Shown: positions 28,873-37,828 of the stretch, piece after piece
How positions within the stretch are numbered: position 1 is the first letter of the stretch
Layout: each line of letters starts with the position of its first letter
From: a virus
Strand: one strand, 5' to 3'
IMG/VR virus record: IMGVR_UViG_3300045994_000259
Span: 1-38,603 of that record
DNA length: 38,603 nt
Program-made: the position numbers and the translations under genes
Notes under the pieces: generated by a model
What the model saw: only the letters and a program-made list of their open reading frames with translations
Database searches by the model: none
What the model was told of the DNA's origin: nothing

Positions 28873-29196
28873 TTATTTACCTTGATTTTGATTGTCTAAA
28901 AGTGCTTTATACATTGGCTTTCTGAGAAGGGCTATTCCTCCTCCGTATGTATTAACATCTGGATACTGCTTAAAATCCTCTAATGTTCTTGTTCTTGCAT
29001 TGGCAATAGGATTTGTTCCAGATTCTAGATCAGCTAAAGATATTCCAGACTGTAGTGAATATTGTTTTTCTAGTTCACTTCCTTCTTTTATATCATTTTG
29101 AAACATTTGAGCAGTAACAGAAGGAGCCTTGCCTGTAGCCGGGCTTCTATTTTGATTTTGTTCAAGAATATCTAATAATTCAGCTGTTGAAGCCAT
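28873..29196 (-). CDS. Small virion-associated protein, 107 aa
   Basis: The 107-residue product has an N-terminal helix MASTAELLDILEQNQNRSPA, a Ser/Gly-rich middle and a C terminus with NTYGGGIALLRKPMYKALLD. Its ATG overlaps the stop of the 50-residue gene. It sits inside the internal-protein block and is probably a small virion component. No family recognised. Confidence 0.65.
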   Translation of the reverse strand: MASTAELLDILEQNQNRSPATGKAPSVTAQMFQNDIKEGSELEKQYSLQSGISLADLESGTNPIANARTRTLEDFKQYPDVNTYGGGIALLRKPMYKALLDNQNQGK

Positions 29197-29348
29197 TATT
29201 TATTCTTCTTTTTCTTATCTTCAGCGTCTTCTTTTTTTTCCATTGCTGGAGTTTCTTTTAACGCCTCAGATGCAGTTTCACCTTCAGCTACTTCTTCCTT
29301 ACCGCGCAATGACTCTAATAGTTTTTTCTTTTTTAGTTTCTCTAACAT
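29196..29348 (-). CDS. Very charged small protein, 50 aa
   Basis: A 50-residue frame, starting MLEKLKKKKLLESLRGKEEV and ending KKEDAEDKKKKNK, opens inside the end of the 308-residue gene (50-base overlap) and joins the next gene by TAATG. Alternating Lys and Glu blocks suggest a disordered or helical linker protein that could bind nucleic acid or chaperone the ejection proteins. No family recognised. Confidence 0.6.
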   Translation of the reverse strand: MLEKLKKKKLLESLRGKEEVAEGETASEALKETPAMEKKEDAEDKKKKNK

Positions 29349-30225
29349 ATCCGACCACCCAACAAATAGGCATTAATGCCCTAGTTAATAAATTTGGCTT
29401 ATGAGCTGCTATAGACTTTGCCCAACCAATAAAAAGGTTAGATAATTTATCTGATTTCTTCATTAATTCTACTATAGGCTTTGCAATAGTCAAATAACCA
29501 ATATATTTATATTTTCCAATCTTAAGTCCATATATAGCTGATCTTTCCCATTCTTTCTTAGTTATCTTTCCTTGAAAGTATAATTCTGTGCAAATTACTG
29601 ATCCAGAACTATAATTGCCAACTGCTCCAGGGGTAGACGCATTCCCAATTCCCATCCCTGCCATATACTGACCTGCCATCCCTTGCTGCTTGGCTGTTAT
29701 ATTTCTACCTACAGCAGCGGTTGCAGAATCTTTATATGATTGATTTTGACCAGATGCAGCCATTTGAGAGTTTTGATACAACTGCTCTTGCGCTCCTCCC
29801 ATGGAAGAACCAGCCATTCCTAGTTTTCCAGCTGATTTTGCAATTCTTTGATTTCCAGTTTGTCTATAGATGTCCGCCTGAGCAGAATTAGTATTCATCC
29901 TGTCTTTCAGGTCCTGAGAGTAAGCAGACGCTTCTTTTCCAACGCTACTTATGTTCTGACCATACAGTAATTGTCCAAAGTTTAACCCCTGAGCAGCTCC
30001 CATTTGTTGATCTTGCGTTCCAGCAAGTGACATTCCTGCTGAGTTTGCGGCATTTTGAATATATAGATTATTTGCATCTTTATTTGGATTAACTGGAATT
30101 TGATTAGTTACGTTTGTATTTGCTTCAACAGCATTGACCTGTGTTCCGTTATAGTTACCTATCCATTTTCCATTTTCATCGTATCCAGGTTTAGGAGCTT
30201 GGTATCCATTTTCTGTCATTGGCAT
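29299..30225 (-). CDS. Internal virion protein with C-terminal CTEL domain, 308 aa
   Basis: The 308-residue protein has two parts. Residues 1-200 are Gln/Asn/Ala/Gly-rich and helical (GAAQGLNFGQLLYGQN, QQGMAGQYMAGMGIGN), like small podovirus ejection proteins. Residues ~205-290 start VICTELYFQGKITKKEWERS and continue IGYLTIAKPIVELMKKS and LFIGWAKSIAAHK, a module that recurs at the end of many podovirus internal proteins. AAAGAGGTAATAT precedes ATG. P22 gp7-like role in DNA ejection is inferred. Confidence 0.75.
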   Translation of the reverse strand: MPMTENGYQAPKPGYDENGKWIGNYNGTQVNAVEANTNVTNQIPVNPNKDANNLYIQNAANSAGMSLAGTQDQQMGAAQGLNFGQLLYGQNISSVGKEASAYSQDLKDRMNTNSAQADIYRQTGNQRIAKSAGKLGMAGSSMGGAQEQLYQNSQMAASGQNQSYKDSATAAVGRNITAKQQGMAGQYMAGMGIGNASTPGAVGNYSSGSVICTELYFQGKITKKEWERSAIYGLKIGKYKYIGYLTIAKPIVELMKKSDKLSNLFIGWAKSIAAHKPNLLTRALMPICWVVGYVRETKKEKTIRVIAR

Positions 30226-30246
30226 ATATTACCTCTTTTTAAAATT

Positions 30247-30810
30247 CTAGTTTATTTTTATAAAAATGTTAACTGTTATATTCTTCATCCTTGTTTCATT
30301 TCCACCGAATGCAGTTTCATATGATGTTGACGATACTGCAGAGGTAGATATCATAGATACTGCCTGTAGAGACTCTATTATCGTCCCAGGTCCAGCAACA
30401 TAAGTATAAATTGGATGACTATGGCTTATTACTTGATCTGCTTGATATGTGCCTAGCGCAAGATCTCCATCTGGATTTAATCCCCTTCCGTTGTCCTTAC
30501 CTCTAAGCGCACAGCCCCTTGCGTCAGGAAGTATGCTAATTCCTGTAACTGACTCAAGCAGTGATCCTGCACAAGATGATCCATCAAACATTGCCCAGTC
30601 TGTTCCTAATATTGCCTGAAACTGAGAAAGAGTTAGCATTGAATGTATTATAGATCCTACAGGCAAGAATATATTACTTATTGACGAATTAGATTTTAAA
30701 AGATTATTTATGGACTTAAAATTCATAGATAAATCTTGAGACAGTCTTTGGGCTTGCTTTATTGGGTCATCTCCCCTTGGCATTTCAAAGTTAGTTTTTA
30801 TCGACACCAT
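30247..30810 (-). CDS. Tail collar/short fibre-like protein, 187 aa
   Basis: The N-terminal ~45 residues are helical, for trimer or tail attachment. The rest resembles the phage tail-collar domain: LPVGSIIHSMLTLSQFQAIL, then ILPDARGCALRGKDNGRGLN, then SHSHPI and the ending GNETRMKNITVNIFIKI, the typical pattern of trimeric fibre tips and needles. Its position after the nozzle gene suits a tail needle or short tail fibre (P22 gp26 slot). ACGAGGT lies before ATG; the first 20 bases overlap the nozzle gene. Confidence 0.82.
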   Translation of the reverse strand: MVSIKTNFEMPRGDDPIKQAQRLSQDLSMNFKSINNLLKSNSSISNIFLPVGSIIHSMLTLSQFQAILGTDWAMFDGSSCAGSLLESVTGISILPDARGCALRGKDNGRGLNPDGDLALGTYQADQVISHSHPIYTYVAGPGTIIESLQAVSMISTSAVSSTSYETAFGGNETRMKNITVNIFIKIN

Positions 30811-32977
30811 TAAATACCTCGTAGGTTAACTCATATCCAGTAAGTACCATATTTTCATCATTGGTTGAGTTAGAGAATAATACTCTTAAAGCTCTCTTTG
30901 TCTGCATATTAAGCATTTTAAAGTCTGTTTGGGTCGTTGTTCCATATACTGAATCATTCGAAGTTAATACTGTTCCAGCTTGCCAATCTCCCTCGGTGGT
31001 GACTCTAGCAGTAAATGCGTCTCCAGTAAGCCCCCATGTTCTTATTGAGTTCCATTTCTTATTTAAAGATGGCTCTCCAGCATGATGCCACGTTGTAGCA
31101 TATACTGAACTTATAGCTACTCCGTTATCTGAATATAAATCAGAAAACTTAAATAACTTTAATCCGTCACAGAAATAAACATCTCCATTTTTATCTGATA
31201 TAATTCCACTTCCCATTGGTTTATCGAATGACCACATATATACTTGTTGATAATAATAATCTATTACAACAACCCTTGATGTCCCTGCTGCTATGTCTGG
31301 AATATAAAACATAGATTTTTGTTTTTTCTTAACTATTACTGATCTTGTGCTAGTATAATCTTTTGATAAAAATAAAGAATCAAGTTCATACGTTAGCTTT
31401 TGTACTCCGATGCCATTTGTATAGTAAATTCCATTGTGTGCTTGGAAGTATAGTCCTTCTTCTGACTCTGAAATTGATTTATGAGATGTACATCCAATAA
31501 AGTTTGTATTTATTTTTCTTAATGCAAATTGACCATTAACCAAGTCTCCGTCAATTGAAAATATTCCTCTATTTTTAAATATTATCAATGAATCGTTACA
31601 TCTTCTCATCCCAGTAATATCACCATCCCAAGTTTCACCTATTTTAGTAAAGTTAAAATCCGATACTCCTTCTGGACCATCACCGGTAGATCTATCAGAA
31701 TATGTAACCAGTGAAGTATTTGCAAACTGAATAGATGCATTTGGACTTGCATTAGTATGTGAGTAAATTGTGAAATATGACTGAATAGACCCATATACTA
31801 TTTGATCTCCGAAAGAAGATATATACTTGCAAATTGGCGGCATACATTTTCTATATGCAGAGTCGTATAAGTTCTCAAAAGGAATACCGTCTAGATTTCC
31901 TCCAATTGTGTTGTCGGATGTTCCTATGTCGGTGAAGACATTCTGAGTTACTGAGTTATCTAGTACTAGAGATGAAGTAATAGTATAATTTGTTGCCTGC
32001 ATACTTGAATGAGCTACATATATTTTACATCTTACGTCTACTGGATAATCTACTCCTGGGAAAATACTTGCTAGAAATACTATTTGGTTAGATCCAATCG
32101 ATGCTAGTGTAAAAGTGATTGATTCAACTCCATCAGGAACAGTATGTTTAACAGATTCTACTTCAAGAACTAAAAAATCCTTTCCTGTAGTTAAAAACTT
32201 AATAAACTTATTTTCAGAGTCAACTAAAAATTTATCTCCAGCTATATAATTGTGCCTAGAAAGTATTAGTTCATTGGCACCTGAATCTATAGTCTGAGCC
32301 GCTGCTTTAAACCTGTAGCAGTATTTATCAAAAAATCCATTTTCCATACAGTTTGGATCATTTTTAAATGAATTTATTGTCATTTCTCTATAGTATGATT
32401 GTGCATATTCAACATATGGAGAATATGAAATATTTCCATTAATATCTTTGTATGAATAAAATATCCTAGTATATCCAGCTCCAGGTGTACCCATTGTTGG
32501 ATATGAATCTGGCTGAATATACCCGCTAACTAAAGCCTGACTAATTCTTGGAGTTGGAAGTCCTGACCTATATATATTAGATCCATCGTATTTCATTACG
32601 TATGAGCTATAATCAGTATTTGTAAAATATAAGTTATTTTGGTTTTCGCAGCTAGATATTGATACTTCCTGAGCTAGCACTCCAGATGGTATCGGAAATG
32701 TTCTTAATGTTTTTGTAGAATTATTTATAACTTTTATATTTGCAGAATTTTTAGTAAACCCAAGTATTTCATCTTTAGAGTTATAATAAATTAAATCATC
32801 AAATGCAGCTACATTAGAACTATTAATTAAAGTTTCAGTATATCCATTTCTTTTTTTAATAGTAGATGAAGTATCATACTCCATATTTACCATTTCTGAT
32901 GCTTTGTCAACCGCCCTGGTTAGATCGTTTGACTTTTTATCTAAACCACCTAATGAAAATACTTTTATAGTTGCCAT
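30791..32977 (-). CDS. Tail nozzle/stabilisation protein, gp10-like, 728 aa
   Basis: I choose ATG at 32977 (MATIKVFSLGGLDKKSNDLT), which overlaps the adaptor stop as TAATG; an ATG 7 codons earlier has no ribosome-binding site. The 728-residue protein opens with the GGLDKKSNDL motif and a MVNMEYDTSSTIKKRNGY segment that are typical of podovirus tail nozzle proteins, followed by long beta-rich repeats that fit a beta-propeller. The C terminus is beta-rich. It should form the hexameric nozzle beneath the adaptor and carry the fibres. Position directly after the gp4-like adaptor supports this. Confidence 0.86.
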   Translation of the reverse strand: MATIKVFSLGGLDKKSNDLTRAVDKASEMVNMEYDTSSTIKKRNGYTETLINSSNVAAFDDLIYYNSKDEILGFTKNSANIKVINNSTKTLRTFPIPSGVLAQEVSISSCENQNNLYFTNTDYSSYVMKYDGSNIYRSGLPTPRISQALVSGYIQPDSYPTMGTPGAGYTRIFYSYKDINGNISYSPYVEYAQSYYREMTINSFKNDPNCMENGFFDKYCYRFKAAAQTIDSGANELILSRHNYIAGDKFLVDSENKFIKFLTTGKDFLVLEVESVKHTVPDGVESITFTLASIGSNQIVFLASIFPGVDYPVDVRCKIYVAHSSMQATNYTITSSLVLDNSVTQNVFTDIGTSDNTIGGNLDGIPFENLYDSAYRKCMPPICKYISSFGDQIVYGSIQSYFTIYSHTNASPNASIQFANTSLVTYSDRSTGDGPEGVSDFNFTKIGETWDGDITGMRRCNDSLIIFKNRGIFSIDGDLVNGQFALRKINTNFIGCTSHKSISESEEGLYFQAHNGIYYTNGIGVQKLTYELDSLFLSKDYTSTRSVIVKKKQKSMFYIPDIAAGTSRVVVIDYYYQQVYMWSFDKPMGSGIISDKNGDVYFCDGLKLFKFSDLYSDNGVAISSVYATTWHHAGEPSLNKKWNSIRTWGLTGDAFTARVTTEGDWQAGTVLTSNDSVYGTTTQTDFKMLNMQTKRALRVLFSNSTNDENMVLTGYELTYEVFNGVDKN

Positions 32978-33837
32978 TATGGAAGCCACTCCTGCCATTC
33001 AGTGACTGGTGGCTTAGCATCATCATATGAGTTATCCTGGAATACTTCTTTTATTTGAGCCAACTCTTCTGCGCTAAACAACTGTGAAGTTTGAATATCT
33101 GGAGATGATTGTCGGTATTGGATTAATCTCTCTAGTGCAGTTACTATATATTTTTCACATTCATCTGGAAGTTGGCTATTAGTTGTTGCATATTTTCCAG
33201 ATACTACAAACATTCCCGCTGTAATTCCAACAGTGCTAGGAACAGTAAAAGTTGTTCCTAAGGTAAAGTCTGAAGGTAGACCTGCTACTATTATATTTCC
33301 AGATGAATCTATAATTGTTATATAGTCATTTAGTCCTTCAAACCCCGTTACGTAGTCAGTTACTACTATAGTTGTTGGGGTTGTAGATACTACTTTTGCT
33401 CCCCTAATCCCCAGGGTTGGTATTTTCCTAACATATGCCATTTTCATATTTAAAGGAGAAGTAGGTCTAGGCGTTAATACTATTTTATCTTCTCGAACAA
33501 AATATCCAAACGTAAATCCCTGCTGTTTTCTTGATACTTTTTTTAATGGCAAATATGTGTTAGATAATCCGTTAAGAAATGATACTGCTAGATTATCTAT
33601 TGAAGACTTAGCATAAATATTAGGTGGCAATGGATATTCATCCTGACCTGGTACTAGTTGGAATATATAGTCTGAAACAAATAAATCATTTTCATCATTA
33701 ACTAAGAACATTAAGTCTTCTACGTATGACTGGATTCTATTTAAGTATCCTTGACACAGGAGCAACGATACTGACGCAATATCAGTTGTATTAGTAGATA
33801 ACCTAGCTTCATTTATTAATAACTCAACTCTTCTCAT
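32977..33837 (-). CDS. Head-to-tail adaptor, gp4-like, 286 aa
   Basis: The 286-residue protein starts MRRVELLINEARLSTNTTD, followed by LLLCQGYLNRIQSYVEDLMF, the helical opening of podovirus adaptor/tail-tubular proteins that plug under the portal. The middle is beta-rich with FQLVPGQDEYPLPPNIY, and the C terminus returns to helix (CEKYIVTALERLIQYRQSS). The ATG overlaps the stop of the 144-residue gene (TAATG). The next gene is the nozzle, the usual partner. Confidence 0.85.
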   Translation of the reverse strand: MRRVELLINEARLSTNTTDIASVSLLLCQGYLNRIQSYVEDLMFLVNDENDLFVSDYIFQLVPGQDEYPLPPNIYAKSSIDNLAVSFLNGLSNTYLPLKKVSRKQQGFTFGYFVREDKIVLTPRPTSPLNMKMAYVRKIPTLGIRGAKVVSTTPTTIVVTDYVTGFEGLNDYITIIDSSGNIIVAGLPSDFTLGTTFTVPSTVGITAGMFVVSGKYATTNSQLPDECEKYIVTALERLIQYRQSSPDIQTSQLFSAEELAQIKEVFQDNSYDDAKPPVTEWQEWLP

Positions 33838-34271
33838 TATACACCCAGCTGTCTAGTTGCAGACAATGCATTAGTCAATGCTCCCTGAACTGCTGCTTTC
33901 CTATCTGCAGCTTCTTTAATCCTAGCTTGCTCGTTCATTGCATCTGCTTTTTGGCTATTTTCATATGCCGAAAGTGCTAATCCGCCGGCCATAATTCCTA
34001 GACCAGCAGGACCTGCAGCTGCTAAGGCTGTTCCTGATGTTGCTCCAAGTGACCCTATCCCTAAAGATAATCCTGCACTTGTCAGCATCCCTCCAGAAGT
34101 TGATCCTGAGTTCATAGCCTGCTGTGCCCCCTGTGCTGCTGCATGAGTAGGTGATTCTGTAGCAGCTAAAGCTACTGGCTGAGAAGCAGAGTCCAGCCCT
34201 GCTCCATACATAGATGCTGGGGACTTAGAATATTCAGTAGATAATTCTGGAATATTAAATTGTGATGCCAT
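33837..34271 (-). CDS. Small Ala/Gly-rich virion protein with membrane-like core, 144 aa
   Basis: The 144-residue protein has a polar N-terminal third (MASQFNIPELSTEYSKSPAS), then a long Gly/Ala-rich stretch at about 58-102 (SAGLSLGIGSLGATSGTALA, AGLGIMAGGLALSAYE) that could span or disturb membranes, then a charged helix to the C terminus. Such small glycine-zipper proteins are typical internal or ejection components. AAAGGAC precedes ATG. Function by composition and place only. Confidence 0.65.
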   Translation of the reverse strand: MASQFNIPELSTEYSKSPASMYGAGLDSASQPVALAATESPTHAAAQGAQQAMNSGSTSGGMLTSAGLSLGIGSLGATSGTALAAAGPAGLGIMAGGLALSAYENSQKADAMNEQARIKEAADRKAAVQGALTNALSATRQLGV

Positions 34272-34468
34272 TATTTTGTCCTTTTTGTATCTATTATGAT
34301 GTGATTATTAATCCCTTCTTTTAACTCATCTAACTTTTCAATTATTCTTTCATATTTAGAATCTTGAACAGCCTCTACCCTTTGAGAGTTAAATATTCCA
34401 GCTGTTACCCATACGCACCATGGAGCTACTACTATTGTCAGTATAATTTCAGCTCCTAGTTTTTTCAC
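34271..34468 (-). CDS. Single-pass membrane protein with coiled-coil tail, 65 aa
   Basis: The 65-residue protein has one membrane segment, ILTIVVAPWCVWVTAGI at about 9-25, then a charged helical tail KYERIIEKLDELKEGINNHI. The layout resembles small inner-membrane spanins or membrane-bound lysis regulators, but no overlapping lipoprotein frame was found next to it. It overlaps the 204-residue gene by 4 bases (ATGA). Lysis or injection-related role possible. Confidence 0.62.
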   Translation of the reverse strand: MKKLGAEIILTIVVAPWCVWVTAGIFNSQRVEAVQDSKYERIIEKLDELKEGINNHIIIDTKRTK

Positions 34469-35079
34469 TTGTATAATTCCTTTAAAATTGGGAAATTTCT
34501 ATCTTCTCCGTTAAAGTATATACCCATGATTATTTTTAGCCAATCTTTACCATACATTGCTTCCATTCTTTTCTCGAAGAACCATTTAAATAACGGTGCG
34601 TCAATGTTAGACAACTCTAACCAGTTAAGAATCTTGCTTGATGTATTTCCTTTTTCTTTAAAGGAGTTAATTAATAAATTAACTCCGTACAAAGGTGCGA
34701 AAATACTAGTCCAAGACTTATTTGCTAGTTTTCCCCATACATAGTAATTACCTAGGTTGTATGGAAGTCTATCTGTCCAATTATGAACGACCGCTGGATA
34801 GGCTCCTAGGTTTGCTTTTAACGTGTCCCAGATCTCTAAGCGATGATTTGTCTTAAGTATCTTTGAAGACACCATCCAGCCTAGTATTTCATCTTGTGAT
34901 ACTGTTCTTGTAGTATGAATCGATGAGCGTAAATACAATCCAATTGGAAGTTTCTTGGCGTTCATGAAGGAGTTAAAGCCTTGATCGACTCCGCCAAGGG
35001 TTAAGTATTCCGCATAGAAGAGATTTCTGTTCTCAGTTTGTGGATCTTGTTTAGTAATTAATCCTTCGTTAAAATACAT
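34465..35079 (-). CDS. Hypothetical protein, 204 aa
   Basis: The 204-residue product is soluble, rich in Trp, Tyr and Leu, with no signal peptide or known motif: LTLGGVDQGFNSFMNAKKLP, VVHNWTDRLPYNLGNYYVWG and FKWFFEKRMEAMYGKDWLKI are the most ordered-looking segments. AGGAAC precedes ATG. It lies between a fibre-like gene and a small membrane gene in the late unit. It might be a chaperone for the fibre or an enzyme; nothing visible decides. Confidence 0.65.
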   Translation of the reverse strand: MYFNEGLITKQDPQTENRNLFYAEYLTLGGVDQGFNSFMNAKKLPIGLYLRSSIHTTRTVSQDEILGWMVSSKILKTNHRLEIWDTLKANLGAYPAVVHNWTDRLPYNLGNYYVWGKLANKSWTSIFAPLYGVNLLINSFKEKGNTSSKILNWLELSNIDAPLFKWFFEKRMEAMYGKDWLKIIMGIYFNGEDRNFPILKELYK

Positions 35080-35835
35080 TTAATAAGTTCCTATGCAGTA
35101 AAGAGTTCCCCAAGAATTAGGCGTTAGTGCAGTACTATATAGTACAGTTAAAAACTGAACCGAAGAACATACTGTACAGTTTATAGGTCCTCTGATCCAT
35201 CCATCTCCTGAGCTTGATTCCGATGTTCCTACACATTTTAATTTATTATAAGTTTTTGATGTCTGAAGTACATATATACCAGTAGAAGATCCGTGATAAA
35301 CATTTGCCTCTGCGCCAATCCCATCAGAATAAGGGCATATTATACCATTTGCTGAAGCACATGCGGAAGTCGCTGATGCACCAAAACTAATACTAAAGGT
35401 ATCTACGTTTCCTGAGTATCCAGGAACAACAGGAGTGCCAGCGGTAGTGGATGGATTAACCCATGTGCTTCCGTTATACGTACTTAGTAAATTAAGACTT
35501 GTATCGTACACGACCATACCGGAAGCAGCAGGGGAAATAGCTAGTTTTTGAGAAGTGGTCATCCGTGGAGGCAAAAACGCTTTAGTTGTTGACTGAAAAT
35601 CTGCAATACTATTAGTAGTAAGCGACCCACCTAGCACTAGAGATGTTCCACTAGCAACACCTATCCCATCTATTGTTAAAGATGATCCAGTTCGTGTTCC
35701 TGTGAAAGATCCATAGTTAGTTATAAAAGTGGTTATATTGCTGATATCTCCAGAAACTCTAGAAGAAGTAGGAGGAAGCGATGCATTGGCATTTAAGCTA
35801 CATAATGACAAAAATAGTGTTATTTTTCTAAACAT
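35080..35835 (-). CDS. Secreted-looking fibre-like protein with Sec signal, 251 aa
   Basis: ATG at 35835 follows an excellent AGGAGAGAAT site. Residues 1-18 (MFRKITLFLSLCSLNANA) form a Sec-type signal peptide with A-N-A cleavage before Ser19. The mature part opens with fibre-like repeats (TIDGIGVASGTSLVLGGSLT) and AFLPPRMTTSQKLAISPAAS-GMVVYD, a module common in bacterial and phage fibre proteins. The last ~95 residues hold six Cys, suggesting disulphides made in the periplasm. This combination is odd for a virion part built in the cytoplasm. It may be exported to the cell surface, or derived from a host adhesin. A GIY-YIG gene overlaps its start. Confidence 0.75.
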   Translation of the reverse strand: MFRKITLFLSLCSLNANASLPPTSSRVSGDISNITTFITNYGSFTGTRTGSSLTIDGIGVASGTSLVLGGSLTTNSIADFQSTTKAFLPPRMTTSQKLAISPAASGMVVYDTSLNLLSTYNGSTWVNPSTTAGTPVVPGYSGNVDTFSISFGASATSACASANGIICPYSDGIGAEANVYHGSSTGIYVLQTSKTYNKLKCVGTSESSSGDGWIRGPINCTVCSSVQFLTVLYSTALTPNSWGTLYCIGTY

Positions 35836-36385
35836 ATTCTCTCCTAAAAACATAACCGTTAGTTTGCTTATAAGTACCAAGTAGAACTTTCTTAATTGAA
35901 ACTCTATGACACCCAGTTATTCTTTCGCAATCTCTTAGTGATTCATAGATAATTCCATTTTGGTCAATTAGTTGAATTTTTCTTTTCTCATTGTACCCTG
36001 TAAGTCTCTCTCTTTCTATCCCTACTTCACACTGTATCTTCCTAGTTTTCGCCATTTTTTCCTGACGAGGAATTAGCTTTATAGGGAGCTTCTTCGTTAA
36101 TTGTGTGTGACCAATATATGTATTTAACTCACACTGACCAAGGTTCTTATAATAATATATTATCTTATCCTCTAGACTAATCGCCTCTTTCTTTTCTAGC
36201 TCCCATACTCTTATCTTCAATATTGGCAATAGTCCTGCTTCTTTTGAGTTATTAAAAAAATCCTTGGTAGATTTTTCATCACCATTTCTATGGGCTTTAT
36301 ATCTAACTCTCACACCTCTAGACATTCCCACATATTTGACAAGCTTGCTTGTAGGACATATTAATTCATATATACAATATTTCAT
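35828..36385 (-). CDS. GIY-YIG homing endonuclease with DNA-binding tail, 185 aa
   Basis: The 185-residue protein starts with a GIY-YIG variant (CIYELI at 4-9 and KYVGMS at 17-22), then the R-containing helix RVRYKAHRNG and an acidic SLEDKIIYYY helix, the standard nuclease fold. The C-terminal ~40 residues (IQLIDQNGIIYESLRDCERI, then TGCHRVSIKKVLLG) form a NUMOD-type DNA-binding end. It appears intact and overlaps the secreted fibre gene start by 8 bases. Likely selfish and responsible for spread of the fibre locus between phages. Confidence 0.87.
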   Translation of the reverse strand: MKYCIYELICPTSKLVKYVGMSRGVRVRYKAHRNGDEKSTKDFFNNSKEAGLLPILKIRVWELEKKEAISLEDKIIYYYKNLGQCELNTYIGHTQLTKKLPIKLIPRQEKMAKTRKIQCEVGIERERLTGYNEKRKIQLIDQNGIIYESLRDCERITGCHRVSIKKVLLGTYKQTNGYVFRREYV

Positions 36386-36394
36386 AAGTTCTCC

Positions 36395-37795
36395 TTAAGA
36401 CTGTGCTTCTACCCACCAAATAATGGACACTGCTTGTGTTCCTGATTCAGCGCATACTGTTATATTAGATCCGCCGTAGATATTTTCAGACCTAGCTGGC
36501 TGCAGCTGAAGTCCAGATGTGGTTGTTGCAGCTCCTTGTCTAAATCTTATATTAGCTGTATTTGTATCAGGTGTCTGTATTAGCGCCCCTATTGCGTTAG
36601 CTGGAGCTGTAAAAGTCTGGATAGTAGTTAGGTTAGTTATTTCATTAAATGAGGAGGTCTTCATTGTGCCAAAATGTTTAACTGCTGATGCTAATGATAC
36701 TGGTTGAGTTGTTTGCCAAAACGCACCAGTAACACCAACGCTAGATGATCCACTAACATCAATCTTGTCTGTGGCAAATGCCAAGTCTCTTACGTCTAAA
36801 TTTGTCGCTGAAACTGCCTGAGTGGCAGGAAAGTTTGATACCGCTACTGATGATCCAGATACATCTACAAGATCTGTTGCAAATGCAAGGTTTCTAATAT
36901 CCAGGTCTATAGCTGAAATTGGTTGTGTTGCTGGAAAGTTACCAACAGAAACAGATGAACCAGAAACATCAACCTTGTCCGTAGCAAAAGATAAGTCTCT
37001 AATATCTAAGTTAGTAGATGAAACAGTTACTGTATTTGTGATAGTATCAACAGTGGTTACTTTTGTTAAAGTATCTGCAGGCTTTAATAGTGTATTTACC
37101 GATGTGTTTAGTGTGCCTAGGGCTGTGTGAGATGCAGAGTCTGAAACCTTAGCTTCATTTGAAACTGTGATTCCCAATACTGTAGTTCCATCTCCAATCT
37201 GAATTGAGTCTGGTTGAGACCCATTATGACTTGTCTGTATATTCAAATCACCAGTAGTAACATTTAGAACCATACCAGACGCACCCATTATTTCTACTGG
37301 AAGTGCTCTTGTATTTGCTGGAGTAGTTGTATCTCTGTTTACAACATTAGTAACTCCGTTTAAATGGTATGATAATGGAGATGGAGTAACTGATACGTTT
37401 AATGATCCATCTACGTTGTACGCTGGAGTAATATGTCTCCAGATGGTAAAAGTCTTTCCAGTAGGATCTGAGTCCAATTCTACTGATGTTATTATTGTAT
37501 CTGTATCCGGTATGCTTATAGCTGAAAATTGAGTCCCGTCAGCTAGTCTTATTACGTCTGACTTACTTGCTCCATGTGCAGTTGCTATAATCTTTCTTAT
37601 ATTAGAACCAGCAAGAATAGTAATTGGAGCAACTGATATCTGGTATGCACCTTGAACTAATACATCAAGAGCATGTCTTCTTCCTGACATTTCTTGAACT
37701 GTTACGTACCTTGCAGGATCTATAGATTGTTCTTCTGTAAATCCAGATAGTTTCTGCTGTAATGCTTGTTGTGATTTAAATCCCTTAATACTCAT
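36395..37795 (-). CDS. Tail fibre with 35-aa tandem repeats, 466 aa
   Basis: I choose ATG at 37795 (MSIKGFKSQQALQQKLSGFT), 5 bases after GGAGG; two upstream in-frame ATGs are spaced worse. The 466-residue protein has a helical N-terminal ~25 residues, a beta-rich part, then three tandem 35-residue units with LDIRDLSFATDKVDVSGSSV and NFPATQPISA-like sequence (residues ~259-360), and a C-terminal ~100-residue head rich in Thr and Ala (ENIYGGSNITVCAESGTQAV). Such repeats build fibre shafts and can vary in number. Likely a receptor-binding or side fibre. Confidence 0.8.
   Translation of the reverse strand: MSIKGFKSQQALQQKLSGFTEEQSIDPARYVTVQEMSGRRHALDVLVQGAYQISVAPITILAGSNIRKIIATAHGASKSDVIRLADGTQFSAISIPDTDTIITSVELDSDPTGKTFTIWRHITPAYNVDGSLNVSVTPSPLSYHLNGVTNVVNRDTTTPANTRALPVEIMGASGMVLNVTTGDLNIQTSHNGSQPDSIQIGDGTTVLGITVSNEAKVSDSASHTALGTLNTSVNTLLKPADTLTKVTTVDTITNTVTVSSTNLDIRDLSFATDKVDVSGSSVSVGNFPATQPISAIDLDIRNLAFATDLVDVSGSSVAVSNFPATQAVSATNLDVRDLAFATDKIDVSGSSSVGVTGAFWQTTQPVSLASAVKHFGTMKTSSFNEITNLTTIQTFTAPANAIGALIQTPDTNTANIRFRQGAATTTSGLQLQPARSENIYGGSNITVCAESGTQAVSIIWWVEAQS
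36715..37020 (-). repeat. 105-bp tandem repeat, about three copies, in the fibre gene
   Basis: Matching points fall at 36999, 36894 and 36789, an exact 105-base (35-codon) period. The third copy diverges at its end. In-frame period means copy number can change without breaking the fibre. Confidence 0.85.
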
Positions 37796-37828
37796 CATTG
37801 CCTCCATGGTCTTATTGATGTCTAAAAT

